This document shows positions 1-7,494 of a stretch of DNA of 7,494 nt, in pieces. Numbering within the stretch: the first letter of the stretch is position 1; each line of letters starts with the position of its first letter. The notes below the pieces were generated by a model, which saw only the letters and a program-made list of their open reading frames with translations, was not told where the DNA came from and did no database searches. The position numbers and the translations under genes are program-made. This DNA is from an uncultured Aquincola sp. (GTDB lineage Bacteria > Pseudomonadota > Gammaproteobacteria > Burkholderiales > Burkholderiaceae), in the NCBI GenBank assembly GCA_937883885.1, contig CAKZXL010000420.1, forward strand, positions 1-7,494. The letters are read 5' to 3'.

Positions 1-2626
1 GCTGGCCCAGCTTGACGTAGTCGAGGCCCACGTCCGAGATCGGCTGCAAGACGCGCAGAACGTCGCGGTCGGCATCGAACAGCGCCGCGGCCTCGGCCAC
101 GGTCAGCTCGAGGATGTCGGCCACGTTGTAGCTCCTGCCATGGCGCTCGATGCGCACCTCGAGGATCTCGGGCCGATAGCGCTTGCCGTCGCAGTCGGGG
201 CAGCGCAGGTAGACGTCGGAGAGGAACTGCATCTCGACGTGCTCGAAGCCCGAGCCGCCGCAGGTGGGGCAGCGGCCGTCGCCCGAGTTGAAGCTGAACT
301 TGCTCGCGGTGTAGCCGCGCTGGCGCGAGATCGGCGCGGTGGCGAAGATCTCGCGGATCGCGTCCCAGGCGCCGACGTAGCTCGCGGGGTTGGAACGCGC
401 GGTCTTGCCGATGGGGCTCTGGTCGACGAACACCGCATCGGTCAGCCAGTCGGCGCCCAGCAGCCGGTCGTGCTGGCCAGGGCTTTCCGTGGGCTGGCCG
501 AAGTGGCGGGCCAGCGCGGGGTACAGCACGTCCTGCATCAGCGTGCTCTTGCCCGAACCCGACACGCCGGTGACCACCACCATGCGCTGCAGCGGAAAGC
601 TCACCGACACGTTCTTGAGGTTGTGCTCGCGCACGCCTTCGAGGATGAGCTTGGGCGTGGCCTCGTCCACCAGCCGGGTGAAGCCCGAGCCCACATGCTT
701 GCGGCCGCCCAGGTAGGCGCCGGTCAGCGTGTCGGCCTTCTTGATGGTGTCGGGGTCGCCGTCGAACACGATCTGGCCGCCCCGCTCGCCAGGGCCGGGG
801 CCCATGTCGATCAGGCGGTCGGCGGCCAGCATCACCGCCGGGTCGTGCTCCACCACCACCAGCGTGTTGCCGGCATCACGCAGCCGGTGCATGGCCTGCA
901 CGATGCGGTTCATGTCGCGCGGGTGCAGCCCGATGCTGGGCTCATCGAGCACGAACATGGTGTTGACCAGCGAGGTGCCCAGCGCGGTGGTGAGGTTGAT
1001 GCGCTGCACCTCGCCGCCCGACAGCGTGCGGCTCTGCCGGTCGAGCGTGAGGTAGCCGATGCCCACGTCGCACAGGTACTTCAGGCGGGTGCCGATCTCT
1101 TCATGGATCAGCTGCAGCGCCGTGTCCTGCGCGCTGCCCAGCACCCGCGGGTCCTGTTGCAGGCTGTCGAAGAAGCGGCGCAGGCGGTCGATGCTGAGCT
1201 GCATCAGGTCGTGCAGGCACAGGCCGGGCAAGGCTTCCAGCTGCTCGCGGCTCCATTTCACGCCGCGCGGCATGAAGCGCTGCTCGGGCGGCAGCACCGC
1301 ATCGGCCTGGGCCTTGCTGCCGATGCGCCACAGCAGCGGCTCGAGCTTGAGCCGCGCGCCGGCGCAGGTGGGGCATTCGGTGTAGCTGCGGTACTTGGAC
1401 AAGAGCACCCGGATGTGCATCTTGTAGGCCTTGCTCTCCAGGTATTCGAAGAAGCGGTGCACGCCGTACCACTGCTTGTTCCAGTTGCCGTTCCAGTGCG
1501 GCGAGCCGTTGATCACCCAGTCGCGCTGGGCCTGGGTGAGCTGGTTCCAGGCGGTGTCGCGCGGAATGCCGGCGTCGCCGGCGTACTTCATCAGGTCGTC
1601 CTGGCACTCCTTCCAGGCGGGCGTCTGCATCGGCTTGATGGCGCCGTTGCGCAGGGTCTTGCGCTCGTCCGGGATCACCAGCCCCATGTCCACGCCGATG
1701 ACGCGGCCAAAGCCGCGGCAGGCCTCGCAGGCGCCGAAGGCGGAGTTGAACGAGAACAGCGCCGGCGTGGGGTCGGCATAGCGGATGTCGCTCTCGGGGC
1801 AGTGCAGGCCGGTGGACCAGCGCCAGATGTCGGGCTCGCCGTCGTCCTTCAGCGCATACACGTTCAGGCGCCCGCTGCCGCGCTTGAGCGACAGCTCGAT
1901 GGCCTCGGCCACGCGCACAGGTTCAGCCGTGCTGGCGCGGAAGCGGTCGGCCACCACATCCAGCTGCTTTCGAGCCCCCAAGCTTGGGGCTGCCGCCCCG
2001 GCGCTACCCCCCGAGGGGGCTCTCGCGGCTTGGGACGGCCCGGCGCCGCTCGGCCGCGCTTCAATGACACGCTCGGCCTGCACCCGGGTGAAGCCACTGG
2101 CCGCCAGCCACTGCTCCACTTGCTCGGGGCTGGTGTCGCCCGGCAGCTCCACCGGAAAGGTGAGCACCAGCCGCGGGTCGCCCGCCGCGGCGGCGCGTGC
2201 CAGCAGCTCGGCCTGCAGGCTGGCGGGTGTGTCATGGCGCACCGGCAGCGCCGTCTCGCGGTCGAACAGCTGGGTGGCCCGCGCGAACAGCAGCTTCAGG
2301 TGGTCGTTCAGCTCGGTCATCGTGCCGACCGTGGAGCGCGAGGTGCGCACCGGGTTGGTCTGGTCGATGGCGATGGCCGGCGGCACGCCGTCCACCCGGT
2401 CGACCGCCGGGCGGTCCATGCGGTCGAGAAACTGGCGCGCATAGGCGCTGAAGGTTTCGACGTAACGGCGCTGGCCTTCGGCGTACAGCGTGTCGAACAC
2501 CAGGCTGCTCTTGCCCGAGCCGCTGGGGCCCGTGACCACCGTCATGTCGCCGGTGCGCAGGTCGAGATCGAGGTTCTTGAGGTTGTGCTGGCGAGCGCCG
2601 CGGATGCGGATGACACCGGAGGTCAT
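1..2626 (-). CDS. uvrA: Excinuclease ABC subunit A (UvrA), divergent class, 3' end outside window
   Basis: This is the ATP-driven damage-recognition subunit of nucleotide excision repair, a cytosolic dimer that loads UvrB on damaged DNA. The visible 875 residues are open without frameshift. They show Walker A GPSGSGKSS (33-41), EGQRRYVE after it, a UvrB-binding region (about 118-250), first zinc module (276-303), CPTC (418-421), signature LSGGEVQR (535-542), Walker B VLDEPSIGLH (559-568), second Walker A GVSGSGKST (687-695), second zinc module (C786, C789, C809, C812) and the KLGQ that precedes the second signature. The ATG at 2626 is chosen because it has AAGGA at good spacing and gives the canonical N terminus (RGARQHNLKNL). 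Oddities are a CPES in place of the first CxxC, TNPVRTSRSTVGT instead of the usual SHNPRSTVGT, about 36 extra residues between CPTC and the signature, and the in-frame repeat at residues 190-219. These suggest a paralogue class distinct from housekeeping UvrA. Betaproteobacterial 'dual' UvrA proteins exist, so the true length cannot be judged here. Confidence 0.96.
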   Translation of the reverse strand, partial: MTSGVIRIRGARQHNLKNLDLDLRTGDMTVVTGPSGSGKSSLVFDTLYAEGQRRYVETFSAYARQFLDRMDRPAVDRVDGVPPAIAIDQTNPVRTSRSTVGTMTELNDHLKLLFARATQLFDRETALPVRHDTPASLQAELLARAAAAGDPRLVLTFPVELPGDTSPEQVEQWLAASGFTRVQAERVIEARPSGAGPSQAARAPSGGSAGAAAPSLGARKQLDVVADRFRASTAEPVRVAEAIELSLKRGSGRLNVYALKDDGEPDIWRWSTGLHCPESDIRYADPTPALFSFNSAFGACEACRGFGRVIGVDMGLVIPDERKTLRNGAIKPMQTPAWKECQDDLMKYAGDAGIPRDTAWNQLTQAQRDWVINGSPHWNGNWNKQWYGVHRFFEYLESKAYKMHIRVLLSKYRSYTECPTCAGARLKLEPLLWRIGSKAQADAVLPPEQRFMPRGVKWSREQLEALPGLCLHDLMQLSIDRLRRFFDSLQQDPRVLGSAQDTALQLIHEEIGTRLKYLCDVGIGYLTLDRQSRTLSGGEVQRINLTTALGTSLVNTMFVLDEPSIGLHPRDMNRIVQAMHRLRDAGNTLVVVEHDPAVMLAADRLIDMGPGPGERGGQIVFDGDPDTIKKADTLTGAYLGGRKHVGSGFTRLVDEATPKLILEGVREHNLKNVSVSFPLQRMVVVTGVSGSGKSTLMQDVLYPALARHFGQPTESPGQHDRLLGADWLTDAVFVDQSPIGKTARSNPASYVGAWDAIREIFATAPISRQRGYTASKFSFNSGDGRCPTCGGSGFEHVEMQFLSDVYLRCPDCDGKRYRPEILEVRIERHGRSYNVADILELTVAEAAALFDADRDVLRVLQPISDVGLDYVKLGQ
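1970..2059. repeat. Palindromic GC-rich repeat inserted in frame within uvrA
   Basis: About 90 bp differ sharply from the flanking gene. They contain a perfect 14-bp palindrome CCCCAAGCTTGGGG (1976-1989, extendable past one bulged base), a C-run/G-run hairpin (C2007-2011 with G2015-2019, plus GCG/CGC at its base) and an 8-bp palindrome CGGCGCCG (2041-2048). Two halves are partial direct repeats, each starting GCTTGGG and running into GCCCGGCG-like sequence (1982-2005 and 2028-2050). Read on the minus strand it adds about 30 codons (UvrA residues 190-219) of Ala, Gly, Pro and Ser, including AGA and CGA arginine codons that are rare in the surrounding gene. From memory, similar C-run/AAGCTT/G-run elements are common between genes in Comamonadaceae-like genomes. 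The exact borders are uncertain by several bases. Confidence 0.75.
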
Positions 2627-2630
2627 GGAG

Positions 2631-2636
2631 TCCTTC
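2631..2636 (-). promoter_or_regulatory. uvrA ribosome binding site
   Basis: On the minus strand AGAAGGA lies about five bases before the ATG at 2626. This is the only good Shine-Dalgarno near the conserved UvrA N terminus and fixes the start. Confidence 0.75.
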
Positions 2637-2668
2637 TGTAGTGCGCCCGGAGCGGTCCGGGGCGGAAG

Positions 2669-2674
2669 ATTCTA
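2669..2674 (-). promoter_or_regulatory. Candidate -10 box of the uvrA promoter
   Basis: The minus strand reads TAGAAT here, five of six matches to TATAAT, in an otherwise GC-rich stretch, and would give a leader of about 35 bases. No good -35 box lies 16-18 bases upstream (a TTGACC is 24 bases away), so the promoter is weakly supported. I see no CTG-N10-CAG LexA box between the two divergent genes. Confidence 0.35.
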
Positions 2675-2749
2675 GGAGTGGCCCCCCAACCGCGACCGGG
2701 TCAAGGGCATGCGCTGTGCAGCAGCCGTCAGGCCTGCACATCGAGGCCG

Positions 2750-2779
2750 TTGCCGCAAATTCAATGCAAGGTCTACCAT
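2750..2779 (+). promoter_or_regulatory. Candidate promoter of the hybrid kinase gene
   Basis: TTGCCG (2750-2755) and TACCAT (2774-2779) are 18 bases apart, each with four of six matches to the sigma-70 consensus, in the least GC-rich part of the intergenic region. Transcription would begin near 2786, which is compatible with a start codon at 2821 but not with the ATG at 2764. Confidence 0.35.
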
Positions 2780-2820
2780 CCGCCCATTCCACGCGCGCCG
2801 TGGCATTGGCAGAAGTCTCG

Positions 2821-5307
<2,487 letters not shown>

Positions 5308-5308
5308 C

Positions 5309-5329
5309 CCCAGCGACCACGCCGCTGGG
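5309..5329 (+). terminator. Hairpin just after the kinase stop; weak terminator candidate
   Basis: CCCAGCG (5309-5315) and CGCTGGG (5323-5329) form a perfect 7-bp stem with a 7-base loop, two bases after the TGA. There is no T-run after it, so it is at best a Rho-assisted or mRNA-stabilising hairpin. The following bases hold a tandem 8-bp repeat (CGGACCGC twice, about 5342-5357) and the palindrome CTCCGCGGAG. Confidence 0.35.
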
Positions 5330-5403
5330 CCGCGGCGCCGTCGGACCGCCGGACCGCCCGCTCCGCGGAGGCACCACGCGACCACCCCCAGGGAACACCC
5401 GTG

Positions 5404-5433
5404 CTTGTAATTATGAATTTTGAGTTCTAGATT
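5404..5433 (+). promoter_or_regulatory. AT-rich promoter/operator candidate for the malonate operon
   Basis: A sudden AT-rich island in a 70% GC region. TTGTAA (5405-5410) and TAGATT (5428-5433) are separated by exactly 17 bases, each four of six to consensus. Predicted transcription would start about at 5440, the A of the gntR ATG. The CTTGTA at 5404-5409 matches the left half of the operator I recall for Rhizobium MatR (TCTTGTA/TACACGA); the right half is not clearly present. An overlap of operator and -35 box would fit autorepression. Confidence 0.5.
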
Positions 5434-5439
5434 GCAGCC

Positions 5440-6147
5440 ATGGACCTGACCGAGCCGCTGCGCCCCACCTCCTTGCACGAGGAAGTGGCCGCCCGCCTGC
5501 GCACCATGGTTTTCGAGCGGCAACTGCAGCCCGGCGAGTGGATCGATGAGATGGCGCTGGTGGAGCAGTGGCACATCAGCCGCACGCCGCTGCGCGAGGC
5601 GCTGAAGGTGCTGGCCGCCGAGGGTTTGGTGACGCTGGTGCCGCGTCGCGGCTGCCAGGTGGCCGAGCTGTCGGAAGACGACGCCGCCGACCTGTTTCCG
5701 GTGATGGCGCTGCTGGAAGGCCGCTGCGCCTATGAAGCCGCGCGCAAGGCCACCGATGCCGACGTGGCCGACCTGCAAGGCCTGCACGACAAGCTGGAAG
5801 ACTGCGCCGCCCGCGGCGACACCGACGGCTACTACCGCCACAACCACGTGTTCCACAGCCGGGTGCAGGCGCTGGCCGCCAACCGCTGGCTGGACCGCAC
5901 CACCGGCGACCTGCGCCGCTTCATCCGCCTGCTGCGCGGCCGCCAGCTGGCCTGGCCCGGCCGCATGGAAGCCTCGATCGCCGAGCACCGGGCGCTGCTG
6001 CAGGCGCTGATCGCGCGCGACGCCCCACGTGCCGAGCGGCTGATGCACGACCACCTGATGGCGCAGCTGCAGGCGCTGAAGGCGCTGCGCCAGCGCGAAG
6101 CCCGATCCGCCACACCCGCCGAAGAGAGTGACGTCCATGCTCGATGA
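5440..6147 (+). CDS. GntR-family (FadR/FCD type) transcriptional regulator, likely MatR-like
   Basis: A 235-residue DNA-binding regulator. The N-terminal winged helix-turn-helix (about 10-75) has the family pattern SLHEEVAARLR, LQPGEWIDE and the recognition helix region ISRTPLREALKVLAAEGLV, followed by the wing PRRGCQV. The C-terminal all-helical FCD ligand domain (about 83-205) keeps the usual putative metal/ligand positions N135-x3-H139, H183 and H205. Size is normal for FCD regulators. The ATG at 5440 is the only practical start, since an in-frame TAG lies at 5428; there is no Shine-Dalgarno before it, so the message may be leaderless. The gene overlaps the malonyl-CoA decarboxylase gene, as matR sits beside matABC in Rhizobium, so the likely effector is malonate or malonyl-CoA and the likely target is its own operon. 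The ligand is inferred from context only. Confidence 0.92.
   Translation: MDLTEPLRPTSLHEEVAARLRTMVFERQLQPGEWIDEMALVEQWHISRTPLREALKVLAAEGLVTLVPRRGCQVAELSEDDAADLFPVMALLEGRCAYEAARKATDADVADLQGLHDKLEDCAARGDTDGYYRHNHVFHSRVQALAANRWLDRTTGDLRRFIRLLRGRQLAWPGRMEASIAEHRALLQALIARDAPRAERLMHDHLMAQLQALKALRQREARSATPAEESDVHAR
6123..6128 (+). promoter_or_regulatory. Ribosome binding site deciding the malonyl-CoA decarboxylase start
   Basis: AGAGAG lies eight bases before the ATG at 6137. The in-frame GTG at 6128 begins inside this purine run and would have no spacing, so ATG 6137 is the better start. Confidence 0.55.
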
Positions 6148-7444
6148 ACTCAAGAGTGCCGCCCGCCGCATGGGTGGCGATTACGCGCTGCGCAGCCTGA
6201 TGACCGACTGCCGGCGCCTGCTGTCCGAGCGCGGCGAAGCCAACAGCGTGGCCATCGCCCGCACGCTGGTGGCCCGCTTCGACAGCCTGCCGGCCGAGCA
6301 GCAGGCCAGCTTCTTCGACAAGCTGGCCAGCGAGTTCAGCCCCGACCCGCAGGCGGTGCTGGACAGCGCACTGGCCTATGCCGAAAAGCCCACCGCCGAC
6401 AACCTGATCCGCCTGACCGAACGCGCCGAGCCGCCGCGCCAGGAGCTGCTGCGCCGCATCAACCGCACGCCCGGCGGCACCGAGGCGGTGGTGCGCATGC
6501 GGCGCGCGTTGCTCGACCGCCTGCCCAAACAGCCCGGCCTGAAGGCGCTGGAAGCCGACCTGCTGCACCTGCTGTCCAGCTGGTTCAACCCCGGCTTCCT
6601 GGAAATGCGCAAGGTGGACTGGAACTCGCCCGCGCAGCTGCTGGAAAAGCTGATCCGCCATGAGGCGGTGCACCAGATCGACGGCTGGGACGACCTGCGC
6701 CGCCGGCTGCTGCCCGACCGCCGCTGCTTTGCGTTCTTCCATCCTCAGCTGCCCGACGAGCCGCTGATCTTCGTGGAGGTGGCGCTGGTGCCCGACATGC
6801 CGGCCGCGGTGGCGCCGTTGATCGACAAGACCAGCCCATCGGCCGACCCCGACACCTACAAGGTGGCCACGTTCTATTCCATCAGCAACTGCCAGCCGGG
6901 GCTCAAGGGCGTGTCGCTGGGCAACTTCCTCATCAAGCGGGTGGCCGACGAACTCAAGCGCGAGGTGCCGCAGCTGCGCACGTTCTGCACGCTGTCGCCC
7001 ATTCCCGGCTTTGCCAGCTGGCTGGCCAAGGACGGGGACTGGGCGGCGCTGCCTGGCGTGAAAAAGCCGGTGGCCGAACGTGCTTTGGAAGCCCGCGCGC
7101 AGCTCAAAGATGCCTGCGGCGGCGACTGGTCGAAGCTGGCCAGCGCACCCGCGCTGCAGGCGCTGCCGGCCGAGGCGCAGCGCGCGCTGCAGCGGCTGTG
7201 CGCCTTCTACCTGGTGCACCAGACGCCCCACCCGAGCGGCGACCCGGTGGCGCGCTTCCACCTGGACAACGGCGCGCGGCTGGAGCGGCTCAACCCCATG
7301 GGCAACCTGTCCAAGCCGGGGCTCAAGCAGTCCTTCGGCATGATGGTCAACTACCTGTACGACCTGTCGCGGGTGGAAGCCCACCACGAGGCCTTCACCC
7401 AGGGCGAGATCGCGGCGGCACGGGCCGTCACGTCGCTGCTCTGA
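6137..7444 (+). CDS. matA: Malonyl-CoA decarboxylase (MCD / MatA)
   Basis: This enzyme converts malonyl-CoA to acetyl-CoA and CO2 in the cytosol. It serves malonate catabolism after malonyl-CoA synthetase has activated malonate. The 435-residue protein has the two MCD parts: an N-terminal helical domain (about 1-160) and a GNAT-fold catalytic domain. Family hallmarks are FFHPQLPDEPLIFVEVAL, FYSISNCQPGLKGVSLGNFL (with the SIS serines at 248 and 250, one matching the catalytic Ser of human MLYCD), LSPIPGFASWL, and FHLDNGA, whose H375 matches the human catalytic His; VNYLYDL near the end fits the conserved Tyr. Length matches bacterial MCD, without the mammalian targeting peptide. The start overlaps the end of the regulator gene by 11 bases, suggesting translational coupling. 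A GTG at 6128 would add three residues. Confidence 0.95.
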   Translation: MLDELKSAARRMGGDYALRSLMTDCRRLLSERGEANSVAIARTLVARFDSLPAEQQASFFDKLASEFSPDPQAVLDSALAYAEKPTADNLIRLTERAEPPRQELLRRINRTPGGTEAVVRMRRALLDRLPKQPGLKALEADLLHLLSSWFNPGFLEMRKVDWNSPAQLLEKLIRHEAVHQIDGWDDLRRRLLPDRRCFAFFHPQLPDEPLIFVEVALVPDMPAAVAPLIDKTSPSADPDTYKVATFYSISNCQPGLKGVSLGNFLIKRVADELKREVPQLRTFCTLSPIPGFASWLAKDGDWAALPGVKKPVAERALEARAQLKDACGGDWSKLASAPALQALPAEAQRALQRLCAFYLVHQTPHPSGDPVARFHLDNGARLERLNPMGNLSKPGLKQSFGMMVNYLYDLSRVEAHHEAFTQGEIAAARAVTSLL

Positions 7445-7479
7445 CACCCCCGCAGACCCGGACCACCGGGCGCAACCTT

Positions 7480-7483
7480 GGAG
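7480..7483 (+). promoter_or_regulatory. Ribosome binding site of the next operon gene
   Basis: GGAG lies five bases before ATG 7489, supporting a real start at the window edge. Confidence 0.6.
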
Positions 7484-7488
7484 ACACC

Positions 7489-7494
7489 ATGAAC
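7489..7494 (+). CDS. Start of the next gene, only Met-Asn visible; possibly malonyl-CoA synthetase (matB)
   Basis: The window ends with ATGAAC, 44 bases after the malonyl-CoA decarboxylase stop, on the same strand and with a well-spaced GGAG. No terminator-like hairpin with a T-run lies between, so it is probably co-transcribed. In mat operons the gene after matA is matB, which joins malonate to CoA with ATP. Two codons cannot prove identity; this is inferred from gene order. Confidence 0.5.

Noticed and set aside
1970..2059. The uvrA insertion as a gene-disrupting mutation (pseudogene)
   Set aside because: The frame is kept on both sides and all catalytic motifs downstream are intact, so the gene is probably functional.
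140..2641. 833-codon open frame on the plus strand opposite uvrA
   Set aside because: It is the antisense shadow of a GC-rich gene: low-complexity Ala/Arg/His/Gln/Val-rich translation with no family motifs, while the minus strand encodes clear UvrA.
2711..2732. Possible LexA box around CTGTGCAGCAGCCGTCAG
   Set aside because: The CTG and CAG ends are 12 bases apart rather than 10 and the AT-rich core is missing.
2641..2820. N-terminal extension of the kinase from GTG 2641 or ATG 2764
   Set aside because: GTG 2641 lies next to the uvrA ribosome site without one of its own, and ATG 2764 lies before the likely transcription start; the added residues show no domain.
6128..6136. GTG start of malonyl-CoA decarboxylase at 6128
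   Set aside because: It starts within the ribosome binding site sequence; ATG 6137 has proper spacing.
5921..7447. 508-codon minus-strand open frame opposite malonyl-CoA decarboxylase
   Set aside because: Shadow frame; the plus strand carries all MCD family motifs.

Overview
The window is about 70% G+C, with the dense G/C-ending codons of a high-GC betaproteobacterium. Gene content (a divergent UvrA, a cytoplasmic hybrid sensor kinase, and a GntR regulator leading into malonyl-CoA decarboxylase) and a C/G-run palindromic repeat point to Burkholderiales, probably Comamonadaceae or the Rubrivivax/Ideonella/Leptothrix group. This placement is inferred from recall; no search was run.

Layout. 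(1) Positions 1-2626, minus strand: the first 875 codons of an excinuclease ABC subunit A (UvrA) gene that runs off the left edge. It is open throughout. It carries an in-frame insertion of about 90 bp (roughly 1970-2059) of palindromic, repeat-like DNA inside the predicted UvrB-binding region. (2) Positions 2627-2820: a divergent intergenic region with outward-facing candidate promoters for uvrA and the kinase. (3) Positions 2821-5307, plus strand: a soluble hybrid histidine kinase with the order PAS-PAS-coiled coil-HisKA-HATPase-degenerate receiver-intact receiver. (4) Positions 5308-5439: a GC-rich intergenic stretch with a hairpin, then an abrupt AT-rich island holding a promoter/operator candidate. 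(5) Positions 5440-7444, plus strand: a GntR/FCD regulator overlapping malonyl-CoA decarboxylase (MatA/MCD). The last bases (7489-7494) are the ribosome-bound start of a third gene, probably malonyl-CoA synthetase (matB).

How they fit. The right half looks like a self-regulated malonate-use operon: the regulator probably binds the AT-rich island, and MCD converts malonyl-CoA to acetyl-CoA and CO2. The kinase and the uvrA gene are divergent neighbours with no clear functional link to it. The most unusual feature is the palindromic repeat domesticated as a 30-residue Ala/Gly/Pro/Ser-rich segment of UvrA. I see no RNA genes, CRISPR array, transposase or prophage genes.
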